A program made the position numbers and the translations under genes. From Hevea brasiliensis (Eukaryota; Streptophyta; Magnoliopsida; Malpighiales; Euphorbiaceae), in assembly GCF_030052815.1 (NCBI RefSeq), contig NC_079496.1:44913593-44977592 (forward strand): DNA of 64,000 nucleotides, written 5' to 3'. This document shows positions 44,193 through 55,165 of this stretch, in pieces; position 1 is the first letter of the stretch, and each line of letters begins with the position of its first letter. A model generated the notes under the pieces. It was not told where the DNA came from. It searched no databases and was given only the letters and a program-made list of their open reading frames with translations.

Positions 44193-46512
44193 CCAAAAGT
44201 GGGCATATTTAACTTCATCTTCCTCATACCTTCACATTGCCGAATCCAATTATTCCCAAAACGTCCATTTTCATCCCAAGCAAAAGCTTCCATTCACCTA
44301 TGATCAACCCATGGAATCATCAAGTCTTCTTCATTAAAGTTAGAGTACACATCATGGGCAACATAAAGACAGCGAAAAGGAGAGGAAATTCCATTGATTT
44401 GTGAAGCACAAGTTGAGGTAAGTGCCCATTTTCTTCCCTTATTTAACTAAAGTTTGTGTTAGTGTTGAGATGAATTGATTTGTTGAAGAAATTGAAGGAT
44501 TTGATGAGTTATGGGGGTGTTCCATTTTGGCAGCCATGATTGTTGAAGAAACTTGATGTATTTTCACTTGTATTTGATGGGTAATGAGGTTAATTAAAGT
44601 GCTTAAATGTATAAGAACTTGATTACCATGTGTATGTGTGAATTGTACATTAAAAAAGAGGTTAGGAAGTCAATATGGGAGATTGAAGTATATGTGTAAA
44701 TTGGGTAGCCTTGTGATGCATGGTAGTGTGTTTAAATTCATGAAATAGTTTAGTGAATTATGGTACCAAGGATAGCAGAATGTATGTGTAAATATTGGTG
44801 GAAAATTAGATGTGTTAATGGGAGGTATTCATGTGTAGGTATTGTTGAAATTGAACTTTAAAATTCTGAGTTGTAATTGATGTATTGTGAATTATTATAT
44901 TCTACCTAAGTTGACCTAAATGTGATGTGTTGAGTGGTTATGGTTTAGTACCAATTCAGAATTTGGTAGAGAAGTGGACTTATAACAAGATTAATGTGTA
45001 CGTGGATTGGTGTTTGAGAGACATGGAAAAGGGCAGTATGTGTTTCAGGCTATAAATGGACTTGTGTGACTCCAATTGGTATGAGGCAAATTGGAGGTGA
45101 AACTACGCACAAAATTTGCTAGCTTTCATGTTGGAAGCCTACGTAAATTCTGTCCGAAAGGTGACATGAAGATTGACCAAATCCGGATTGGTAACTTTGC
45201 AAACTTGAAAATTGACCATTTGAATAGTAGTCAGTATTTTGGCCATAACTCACTCAAAACATCTCCAAATGACCTAAAATTTATGTGGTTGGAAAGCTTA
45301 TACATAGGGCTACATCTTTTGTATAGATCACAAAACCTAGAAATGAACATAAGCAAGTCAAAATGCTAGCATAAATTCGGGTATAAAAACTACCAGAATA
45401 GGAAATGACCTAAGTTTGCTATTTTAGTGCAACCTGTCCAACATTGGTAAAATGACCATAACTTGGTCTAGTGAACTCCAAATGACCTAAAATTTGCGGC
45501 AAAAGTTCAATAATACATAGACCTATAAGTTTGTAATTCTGACCAGAACCCAAAAATCATGGGAACTAGGTCATCCGGCTACGTCAAAACAGCATACCAA
45601 AATTTGATAAATTGCAATAATATTCAATCCACTTGGAAATGAAATTGGTAACATATACCAGCACTTGAGGACTATAAAATGTGACATATTGATAATATTA
45701 AAATTAATTCACCTAGTGTGCATTAATGGTCAATATTATAGATTAACTAATGTAATGAATTAAAGAGAATAGTACCAAGTAAATTTAGATATTCGATTTT
45801 ATTGTTAGAAACAATTTAACTAAGTACTAAAACACTTTAAATTGTGTGTTTTAGTTGAAAAGGATATTGAAAGCATAAGGAACATTGAGTCAAGGCCTAG
45901 AGGCGACTTAAATCAGGTCTGTGCACAATAGTTTTTATATTCACTGCTTTTACTAGAAAAATTATTTAGAGAAATGAGTTATGAATAATTTTTTATTATT
46001 TTGGCTTTGGAAATTTTATTGGAAATTATTGTGTTGCCTACTTTGTAAATGGAAATTCTGAGATAAAATGTGATTTATGGTTTGTATGAAATATTTAAAT
46101 ATATGTGATTTGAAATTGTTTTTGATTCACACTTGGCATGGCAGTCCCTTACTATGTTCCTCTTCCATTTGTGGGATTGAGTTTGATATTTGATTATTTT
46201 CCTCCCTCTCTGGCTTGCCAGTCTGAGGTGAGTTTGGATGAATACTCACTATCTAGTTAGCCACCTCCCTCATTGATTTCGATTGGTGGGGTGAGTATGC
46301 CTTGTCGTGGTGTACAACACGGCATGTTTGAAAAAATTTGTATCATGGCCTAAGTTGTGTTATTGATTGGCAACACTGTGTTATTCAATTGTTTGATCAA
46401 ATTTGTGTTATATGAGCTTTGAAAATTGTGATATGAAATTGTGAATTATTTGAATTGTAAATTGTCAATAAAAGTTTTATATACAACATTTTAAATTATT
46501 ATTATGCACCAG

Positions 46513-46529
46513 TGAGTAAATTTTACTCA
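46513..46529 (+). other. Conserved LTR hairpin (E 5' LTR)
   Basis: TGAGTAAA-T-TTTACTCA is a perfect 8-bp stem preceded by TGCACCAG and followed by GCGATAGCTTTTT. Other LTRs have a hairpin at the same place with a different stem (see findings). Confidence 0.65.
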
Positions 46530-47195
46530 GCGATAGCTTTTTCATTGCTGTCGCAGGTAGACAGACAGATAAAGCAGCAGAATAGGTTGCTTGTGACTTC
46601 ACTTTGGGATTTTGCCGGGTATATTGAGTATACCACTTCCTTGTAAATATTATTATAATATATGTGAACTATATGTATATATTATACTTGGTCTTGAGCA
46701 ATTGTAAACTAAAGTTGAAAAATAAAGTTATAAATTATTTTGGCTTATCAAAATGTTGCATTACAATTCTCTTATTTCAGCTTTTGAAATACTCATTTAT
46801 TTTGCACTTTATCTTTGGAATTGCTGAAAATGATATTGAATTGAGTTTGAACTGTGTTGAGGACACTGATTTGAGTTGAGCCATGTTGGAGTTTGGGATT
46901 GAACAAATATATTGGAAGTGTTTTTCACAGGTTTTTGAAGAACTGTTTTGCTCCAAATACAAACGGCACTCTGCCGAAATTTTTACAGAAATTATTGATA
47001 CTTCAGATTTGTTATTTAATTTTACTTCAGTTAAAAAAAAATTAACATCTGTCAAAAGTGCTCACCACTGTCAAAGGTTTAAAATCCCTTGTAGTGTATT
47101 TAATGGGTTATCAGTAGACGAAGTTTGGTAAATCATTAGGTATACTGCGAGATCATATTATGCCTTATGGAGGGGTTAGGTGTGACATATTTTAG

Positions 47196-47207
47196 TGGTA
47201 TCAGAGC
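47196..47207 (+). other. Primer binding site of element E
   Basis: TGGTATCAGAGC, an exact match to the initiator tRNA-Met site, eight bases after the LTR end. Confidence 0.9.
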
Positions 47208-47375
47208 TAGTTTTTAAATTCTGTTTTGACCTGTAATTTGAATATTCTTTCTTCATAGTACCACTGCTCAATGTCATGGTTTGATACATACAGTACATTA
47301 CATTATAAATATGCACTAACGGGAGGAAATCTCCTTATGTTATTTGTTCATGAGGTATAATATCCTCTAATTGAC

Positions 47376-48290
47376 TATGGAAGAAGGGGACCATTCAATC
47401 GATCAATCAGTAAAGGCTGAGGTGCAAGGGGAAGCCCCAGCCCTTCAAAATGTGAGTGGATCAGCAGCACCAGCCCCCTCAATACTGCAGTTCCCTGCTC
47501 AATTTGCTTAGCAGATGGCTGCGATGTTCCAATAAATGGCTGGTAACATGCCCACTCAAGCCCCACTGCAGACACTAGTAGTACAACCACAGCCTTCAGT
47601 TAGACAGTACAACAAGCTGATTAAGTATGGGGCTATTGAGTTCAAGGAGACAGTGGATCCACTAAAGGCAGAATAATGGTTGGAAAGGATGGAAAGAGTT
47701 TTTAGGAAGCTGCACTGCACCGATGAGCTGAAGTTTGAGTACTCAGTCTCACTTTTACAGGGGGATGCATATGACTGGTGGAAAACCATTCCCCATAGTT
47801 TGGTGAAACCCCCAGTGCTGACATGGGATGACTTTTTTAGAGAGTTCAGACAGAAATATGTCCCAGATGCCTATGTGGACTAAAAGCTACAGAAGTTCTT
47901 AAGCCTGAAGGAAAGGAACAGAACAGTGGCAGAATATGAGAGAAACTTCTCTCGATTGAGTCATTATGTAGGAAGCCTGCTTACCACTCCTAGAGACAGA
48001 TGTAAAGTTTTGAGGCCGGGTTAAGGCCTAGTCTAAGAATGCAAGTTGTGGAGTTTCGACACCAGAAATTCTCAGAGCTAATATCGCAAGCCCTGGAATT
48101 AGAAAGAATTGAGAATGAAAAAACAGTTAAAATGGGTACAAAAGAAAAAGAGAAAATTAGAAAGACTACTGATCAAGTTCCTGATAGTGGGTTAGGAAAG
48201 AGAAAGCACTTTGGAGGATCTAGCTCACGCGAATCGGGTAGAGATAGATCTTCTGGACATAAACCATCCTGATCCGATCAGCAAAATTAG
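47376..48290 (+). pseudogene. Element E gag, broken
   Basis: ATG at 47376 (MEEGDHSIDQSVKAEVQGE). The frame has TAG or TAA after QFPAQFA, MFQ and KAE, then ERMERVFRKLHCTDELKFEY, LLQGDAYDWWKTIP, FFREFRQKYVPDAYVD (then TAA), AEYERNFSRLSHYVGSLLTT, a one-base shift near 48010, and VEFRHQKFSELISQALELER plus a basic tail. The capsid is complete, as in C. Stops are single-base changes from Gln or Trp codons. Confidence 0.87.
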
Positions 48291-48311
48291 CAAAGACCCA
48301 GAAATGCGCTG

Positions 48312-48745
48312 TTGGATCGACTTTGTGAAACTTGTGGTAAACCACATAGTGGGGTATGTTATAAAGTCATAGGAGCATGTTTTAATTATGGAGAGACTGG
48401 TCATTTTGCTAAGGATTGTATAAATCCACATCGTTCTGGATCATTTATTACACCAGAAGGATCAGCCCAAGTTTCTACCCCAAAGAGTTCAACATCAGTT
48501 AGTAGAGGCAGAGGTAGAGGTAGGGGTAGTACACCTGGAAATCAGAGTACTGTGAATCAGCCAGAACAAGGTAATGCTTCAGCTAGAGTATACACTATAC
48601 AGCAAAGGGAAGAGGCTGAGACTTCTGACATTGTTGCTGATACTTTCTCAATTTTTAACTAAGATATATATATGTATTATTTGACTCTGGGTCTGCATAC
48701 TTTTATGTTAGTGCCAACATTGTTTGCCTTCCTACTGTCCCTCAT
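48312..48745 (+). pseudogene. Element E zinc knuckle and protease start
   Basis: CETCGKPHSGVCYKVIGAC, then CFNYGETGHFAKDC, where the second Cys of the CCHC knuckle is Tyr. An Arg/Gly-rich linker and QREEAETSDIVADTFSIFN lead into the protease (LFDSGSAYFYVSANIVC; catalytic Asp kept) after a shift. Homology is then lost at the interior deletion. Confidence 0.85.
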
Positions 48746-49495
48746 ATAAAAAAATAAATTTTGATATGTTAGTGATTAGTCTTTTTGGAATTAGTTATGA
48801 AAGAGTTTGCTAGCGAAAGACATTTCCTAGAATACGATAAATTATTGAAAATCGATAGATAAAAGAGTTGTGGAAGTTAAAATTTGAACAGTTGGTTTAG
48901 ATATAACAAAGAAATGTTATGAATATGAGTAAGATAGTTGACTAGAATGGTCAGAGGACCAATGATTGAGTAAGATAGTTGACTAGAATGGTCAGAGGAC
49001 CAATGATTAGATAAATAATTCTAACATGACCTCAATGGTCATTCAATAAGGAAACATGAATCGAAATATTAAATAGAACAATAGTAAGAAAAGATTGGTG
49101 TTATACAAATAAATTAAATGTTATATTAGATTGTTAAAGTCTTACACAAACTTAAAGGAAAGAAGATTATACGATTCTATAGAAATGAGAAAAACTAAGT
49201 TCTCACTCCATAGGATTACACAAGGTCCTAGAAAGAGTGGATTCATTAGCACACAAAATTGCTTACCTCCTAAAAGGTGATATGAATTTAAATTCAATGT
49301 GTGATGGGGAAACTCATAAAGATCATAGTACATGAGGTGAAGCAGCTGAGAAATAAATGTATACATTTGGTTAAGGTGTTATGAACCATCATTTAGGACA
49401 GGAAGTTAATTACGGATGAGAGGAAGATATGGGGAGGTAGCACCCATAGTTGTTCAGAGACTAAAATTAGATAAAATTTCAAGATGAAATTTATT
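48746..49495 (+). pseudogene. Element E scrambled interior and chromodomain tail
   Basis: 48746-49300 is degenerate. It shows no RT or RNase H motif; at most a short integrase-like trace is present (about 49205-49250). It includes a perfect 41-bp tandem duplication (48927-48967, 48968-49008). At about 49320-49460 the chromodomain tail reappears (HEVKQLRNK, HLVKVL then a stop), followed by the purine tract. The join between protease and this tail reflects a large deletion. Confidence 0.7.
48927..49008. repeat. 41-bp perfect tandem duplication
   Basis: Two adjacent copies starting GAGTAAGATAGTTGACTAG and ending GGACCAATGATT. Confidence 0.95.
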
Positions 49496-49511
49496 TTAAG
49501 GGGGGGAGAAT
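49496..49511 (+). other. Polypurine tract of element E
   Basis: TTAAGGGGGGGAGAAT immediately before TGTAACACCCC at 49512. Confidence 0.9.
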
Positions 49512-52500
49512 TGTAACACCCCTATATTTTGTAGTGCTTTCTACTGTTCCAGTGACCAGTATCTATCTGAACAGCTAGAATGCTTGGAACTACACTTAAA
49601 TGTTAGTGAGGAGACATGAAATAATGAAATACAATAGAAGAAAATACAAGAAAAACAAAGAAAAAATAAGAGCAATGAAATGTGACTAAGTTAAACCAGC
49701 CAAACCCATAGCGATGGGTGACCGCATCGGGAAGTTGCGGTGAGGACCATTGACTAGCCCTGGACCGCGGGAAACCCTGGAAAATATTTTTGGGACTTGA
49801 ATAAAAATATATTGAGGTATAAATGATATTAGAAATGTCAAAGAAAAATTAATTAATTAGTACAAAGAAAAATGAAAAATCGAGAAACTAAAAAAAAAAT
49901 GATGTTATCGAAAAATCGGAAATACAAACTGAATAGGGGCATTTTGGTCAATTGATACCTAGAGTTGACTTTTGACCTAAATGTCCATAAAAAATAAGTG
50001 TTATTACATTTTGAAAATTTATGAAAAAGAAGAAATTTGACATATAATATAAATAGTGAAAGATTGAGGGTGTAATTGCAATTTAAGGGACTTTGAATTA
50101 ATTAATCTTTTAATCAACATTAGTGCTCCACTAAGTGTGATTTAGTGGACCTATATAAGCCAAAAGTGGGCAGATTTAACTTCATCTTCCTCATACCTTC
50201 ACATTGCCGAATCCAATTATTCCCAAAACCACCATTTTCATCCCAAGCAAAAGCTTCCATTCACCTATGATCAAGCCATGGAATCATCAAGTCTTCTTCA
50301 ATAAAGTTGGAGTACACATCATGGGCAACATAAATACAGCAAAAAAGAGAGGGAATTCCATGGATTTGTGAAGCACAAGTTGAGGTAAGTGCCCATTTTC
50401 TTCCCTTGTTTAACTAAAGTTTGTGTTATTGTTGAGATGAATTGATTTGTTGAAGAAATTGAAGGATTTGATGAGTTATGGGGATGTTTCATTTTGGCAG
50501 CCATGATTGTTGAAGAAACTTGATGTATTTTCACTTGTATTTGATGGGTAATGAGGTTAATTAAAGTGCTTAAATGTATAAGAGCTTGATTACCATGTGT
50601 ATGTGTGAATTGTACATTAAAAGTGAGGTTAGGAAGTCAGTATGATAGATTGAAGTATATGTGTAAATTGGGCAGCCTTGTGATGCATGGTAGAGTGTTT
50701 AAATTCATGAAATAGTTTAGCAAATTATGGTACCAAGGATGGCAGAATGTATATGTAAATATTGGTGGGAAATTAGATGTGTTAATGGGAGGTTTTCATG
50801 TGTAGATATTGTTGAAATTGAACTTTAAAATTCTGAGTTGTAATTGATGTATTGTGAATTGTTATATTCTACCCAAGTTGACCTAAATGTGATGTGCTGA
50901 GTGGTTATGGTTTAGTACCAATTCAAAATTTGGTAGAGAAGTGGACTTATAACAAGGTTAATGTGTATGTGGATTGGTGTTTGAGAGACATGTAAAAGGG
51001 CAGTATGTGTTTTAGGCTATAAATGGACTTGTGTGACTCCAATTGGTATGAGGCTAATTGGAGGTGAAACTGGGCACAAAATGTGCCAACTTTCATGATG
51101 GAAGCCTACGTAAATTCTGTCCGAAAAGTGACATGAAGATTGACCAAATTCGGATTGGTGACTTTGCAAACCTGAAAATTGACCATTTGAACAGTAGTCA
51201 GTATTTTAGCCATAACTCACTCAAAACAGGTCTAAATAACCTGAAATTTATATGGTTGGAAAGCTTAGACATAGGGATACATCTTTTTTAGAAATCACAA
51301 AACCCAGTAATGACCATAAGCAAGTCAAAATGCTTAAACAACTTCGGGTATAAAAACTGCCAGAATTGGAAATGACCTAAAAATGACCTAAGTTTGCCAT
51401 TTTAGTGCAACCTGTCCAGTATTAGTAAAATGACCATAACATGGTTTAGTGAACTCCAAACAACCTAAAATTTGTGGCAAAAGTTCAATAAGAAATAGAC
51501 CTACAAGTTTGTAATTCTGACCAGAACCCAAAAACGGTGGAAACTAGGTCATCTGGCTAGGTCAAAACAGCATACCAAAATCTGATAAATTGCAATAAAA
51601 TGCAATCCACTTGGAAATGAAATTGGTAACATATACCAACACTTGAGGACTATAAAATGTGACATATTGGTAAAATTAAAATGAATTCACCTAGTGTGCA
51701 TTAAAAGTCAACATTATAGGTTGACTATTGAAATGAATTGAAGGGAATAGTACCAATAAAATTTAGATATTGGATTTTATTGTTAGAAACAATTTAACTA
51801 AGTATTGAAACACTTTAAATTGTGTGTTTCAGTTGAAAAGGATATTGAAAAGCATAAGGAACATTGAGTCAAGGCGTAGAGGGGACTCAAATCAAGTCTG
51901 TACATAATACTTTTTATATTCATTGCTTTTACTAGAAAATTTATTTGGAGAAATGAGTTATGAATAATTTTTTATTGTTTTGGCTTTGGAAAGTTCATTG
52001 GAAATTATTGTGTTGCCTACTTTGTAAATGGAAATTTTGAGATAAAATGTGATTTGTATGAAATATTTAAATATTATGATTTGAAATTGTTTTTGATTCA
52101 CACTTGGCATGGCAGTCCCTTACTATGTTCCTCCTCCACTTGTGGGGTTGAGTTTGATATTTGATTATTTTCCTCCCTCTCTGGCTTGCCAGTCTGAGGT
52201 GAGTTTGGATGAGTACTCATTATCTAGGTAGCCACCTCCCTTGTTGATTTCAATTAGTGGGGTGAGTATGCCTTGTCGTGGTGTACAACACGGCATGTTC
52301 GGAAAAATTTATGTCATGACTTAAGTTTTGTTATTGATTGGCAATACTGTGTTATTCAATTGTTTGATCAAATTTGTGTTATATGAGCTTTGATAATTGT
52401 GACATGAAATTGTAAATTATTTGAATTGTAAATTATCAATAAAAGTTTTATATGCCACATTTTAAATCGTTATTGTGCACCAATGAGTAAATTTTACTCA

Positions 52501-53175
52501 GCGATAGCTTTTTCATTGCTATCGCAGGTAGATAGATAGAAAAAGTAACAGAGTAGGCTGCTTGTGACTTCGCTTTGGGATTTTGCCGGGTATATTGAGC
52601 ATACCACTTCCTTATAAATATTATTATAATGTATGTGAACTGTATGTATATATTGTACTTGGTCTTTAGTAGTTGTAAACTAAAGTTGTAAAATAAAGTT
52701 ATAAATTATTTTGCCTTATCAAAATGTTGTATTACAGTTCTCTTATTTCAGCTTTTGAAATACTCATTTATTTTGTACTTTGTCTTTGGAATTGCTGAAA
52801 ATGATATTGAATTGAGTTTGAACTCTGTTGAGGACACTAATTTGAGTTGAGCCATATTGGAGTTTGGGATTGAACAAATATATTGGAAGTGCTTTTCACA
52901 GGTTTTTGAAGAACTGTTTTGCTCTAAATACAGACGGCACTCTGCCGAAATTTTTACAGAAATTATTGATACTTCAGATTTATTATTTGATTTCACTTCA
53001 GTTAAAAAAAAAAAAATTAACATCTGTCAAAAGTGCTCACCACTGTAAAAAGAAATAAGAAAAGGTTTAAAATCCCTTGTAGTGTATTTAATGGGTTATC
53101 AGTAGATGAAGTTTGGTAATTCATTAGGTATACTACGGGATCATGTTATGCCTTACGGAGGGGTAAGGTGTGACA
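49512..53175 (+). repeat. Element E 3' LTR
   Basis: Starts TGTAACACCCC, ends AAGGTGTGACA, then GATAT. 5S-like block 49688-49740, TATA box 50152-50159, splice donor G at 50385, perfect hairpin TGAGTAAA-T-TTTACTCA 52484-52500. Confidence 0.92.
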
Positions 53176-53693
53176 GATATGATCTGTATTTCCTGAGCAT
53201 CGACACATGAAATACATTGTGAATCCTATTCAGCTCAAGGGGTAAAGCTAGCCTGTAGGCTACTGGACCCACACGTTCAGTGACATCGTATGGACTAATA
53301 AACCTGGGGCTTAACTTACACTTCTTACCAAATCTTAGCACTTTCTTCCAAGGTGATACCTTGAGAAACACCTTATCACCAATCTCATGCTCTATATCAT
53401 TTCTCCTCAGATTGGCATATGACTTCTGTCTGTCTGAGGCGGCTTTCAAATTGTCTCTGATGAGTTTCACTTTTTCTTTAGCCTGTCTCACTAAGTCTGG
53501 GCTCACTACTTTCTCTTCCCCCATTTCTGTCCAACCTAAGGGAGTCCTGCATCTCCCATACAATGTTTCATATGTAGCCATTTTTATGCTGCCTTGGTAG
53601 CTGTTGTTGTAAGAGAATTCTACCAAAGGAAGATATTTCTCCCAATTCCCTTCAAAATCGATGATGCAGCTTCGTAACACATTTTTCCAATAC
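53176..53693 (-). pseudogene. Element D integrase C-terminal part
   Basis: The minus strand encodes NVLRSCIIDFEGNWEKYL, VEFSYNNSYQGSIKM, YETLYGRCRTPLGWTEMGEE, KAASDRQKSYANLRRNDIEH, GDKVFLKVSPWKKVLRFGKK, LSPRFISPYDVTERVGP and NVFHVSMLRKYRS, until element E interrupts it at 53176. The stretch is almost stop-free over 180 codons despite its age. The start of this exon (GTATTGGAAAAATG) has one extra base. Confidence 0.9.
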
Positions 53694-53771
53694 ATATCAT
53701 ATAATTCATGTCATATCATTACTATCATGTCTTTAACATCTATAACAATTTTAATAAGTTCTAAGGGTTAC
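53694..53771 (-). other. 78-bp intron-like insert in D integrase
   Basis: The minus strand has GTGATATAG (V-I-stop, where Q is expected), then GTAACCCTTAG and 78 bp of AT-rich sequence with in-frame stops, then GTATTGGAA (VLE). It sits at exactly the codon position of the 75-bp insert in A; both start GTAA and both are multiples of three. The 3' end reads GATAT, not AG. Confidence 0.55.
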
Positions 53772-53960
53772 CTATATCACCCTTTTGGACTGTTCATCCA
53801 TCTAGGGATGAAAAGCCATACTGAAGTGTAGTTGAGTGCCCAATGATCCTTGTAACTTCTGTCGAAGTAAATCTCAGGTCTCGGTCAGATATGAGCGATA
53901 TTGACACTCCATGTAACCGTACTATCTCAGCTACGTAGATCTCTGCTAATCCTTAGTCTG
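53772..53960 (-). pseudogene. Element D integrase core remnant
   Basis: Decayed minus-strand matches to the second half of the DDE core: an Asp-Arg-Asp region with RFTS-like codons (about 53870-53890), and HP-stop-MDEQSKRVI in place of [12 protein letters not shown] (catalytic Glu changed to Lys). The N-terminal half is gone. 53961-54129 shows nothing I can recognise. Confidence 0.65.
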
Positions 53961-54129
53961 TCTTACTAGATCTAGGTCTATAATCTTATCCCCATCTCGA
54001 TTTACTATCAGAAATACTTAGTTCTACACAATTGTCCTAAGTTAGTACTATAATCTGTAGCTTACAACACAAACATCGAGAACATTGCATAGTTACCATG
54101 GTATATCCCAATAGATCAGGTTTTTCCTA

Positions 54130-54522
54130 TACTTATCCTTAATTAGTTCTGCACTCATCATCTTTCATCTCATATACAATCTCTTTCTTATTTCCATCTA
54201 TTATCTTTAACACGATACTTTTCGGTTGATAATCTACAATCACCTGATGACCTAAAAGGGTTGGTGACAAGTATGTCATCTTATAACCCATCTATCGGTA
54301 TCCTCTTCCAACTGGAGGTATAGTGCATATATAAGGGTGAACATAATTAGGGTCTATCAATACATATTTGAAGGTGTTATAATTAGAAAATGTACCTCTA
54401 ATAACGTCTACCAGGTCTGGCTCCTTCCAAGCCATAGCATATATGTGGGGTGCTACTTCAACCTCGGGCTGTTCTATAGTCTCATAAGCTCTCTGTGATG
54501 TACCAGCTATCTCTAGTCTCAT
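54130..54522 (-). pseudogene. Element D protease, internally deleted
   Basis: The minus strand encodes YAMAWKEPDLVDVIRGTFSN, KYVLIDPNYVHPYI (DPN where DSG is expected, so the active-site Gly is lost), a join near VTNPL, then LGHQVIVDYQPKSIVLKI from the protease C-terminus. The middle (around the ILGMDW motif) is deleted. Confidence 0.75.
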
Positions 54523-54597
54523 CGGTCTTTTACCCCTCTGTACTATCCGGGTAGACCTCTGAGTCTATGGTGGAGCTGTGGGAGCTCTCCCCTGTGG

Positions 54598-54697
54598 GCA
54601 ATCTCTCAAAAAATGCTCTATGGACCCATATTTGAAACATCCACCTGTCAGCAGTCTACACTTTCCTCTGTAGTTCTTCCCACAATGTGTACAAACT
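54598..54697 (-). pseudogene. Element D zinc knuckle
   Basis: The minus strand encodes CTHCGKNYRGKCRLLTGG and CFKYGSIEHFLRDC; the second Cys of the CCHC knuckle has become Tyr, as in E. Confidence 0.8.
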
Positions 54698-54819
54698 GGT
54701 ACCGGGGTTGATCTCCATGCTATAGGACCCACAGAATTGCCAACTGATACACCCGTCTGACCTCCTCTCCTCGGGGCAAACTAGAACCTCTGCCTCTATT
54801 CTCTGCTCTGAATTTGAAC

Positions 54820-55164
54820 CTAAGACCCCTTGGGTCTCTTGCTCTCTGTAGTAGCTATGTTGGACTGGCCAGGTCCAGACCCTTTTTTGCGCTGCGTGTC
54901 CCTCCTGAACTGCTCATCATTTCTAACTCTCTTTACTGGGGCCCTATGTACTAGTTGGGGAGGTGGTGGCATAGCTCCGATAACCTGACGGAGCAATTGA
55001 GTCATCTGCTCTAGGAAGGCCTGCTGTGTCCTTACTAAAGTACCCAATGATGGTTTTGTTCTACTGCTAGTACGCCCCCGACTAGATGCAGGTGCAGGTG
55101 TGTGACTTTCTACCTCTTCCTCTATCAGTCTTGGAGACCCGTACTTTGATGGATCGGATGCCAT
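54820..55164 (-). pseudogene. Element D gag, capsid deleted
   Basis: From the ATG at 55164 (MASDPSKYGSPRLIEEEVES) the frame covers an N-terminal region with AFLEQMTQLLRQVIGAMPPP, then jumps from QLVHRAP to a basic tail (KRVRNDEQFRRDTQRKKG). The whole capsid core (the DAYxWW and EYEREF motifs) is missing. Solo LTR F sits directly at this ATG. Confidence 0.8.
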
Positions 55165-55165
55165 C

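Larger units (their letters stand above)
43546..47187 (+). repeat. Element E 5' LTR
   Basis: Starts TGTAACACCC, ends TTAGGTGTGACA. 5S-like block 43722-43774 (GATGGGTGACC, GGGAAGTTGCGG), TATA box TATATAAG 44185-44192, splice donor GAG|GTAAGTGCC (G at 44418), LTR modules (about 45040-45560), perfect hairpin TGAGTAAA-T-TTTACTCA (46513-46529). Confidence 0.92.
43546..53175 (+). mobile_element. Element E: internally deleted Tekay-type element
   Basis: 9.6 kb, plus strand, flanked by GATAT (43541-43545, 53176-53180). Two 3.65-kb LTRs surround a 2.3-kb interior with a primer site, gag, zinc knuckle, the first part of protease, a short scrambled region and the chromodomain tail with a purine tract. 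RT, RNase H and the integrase core are missing. The LTRs are close relatives of those of C. Confidence 0.93.

Noticed and set aside
54541..54800. A separate gene between the D zinc knuckle and gag tail
   Set aside because: It is the shifted gag-protease linker of D (Arg/Gly/Pro-rich), with stops.
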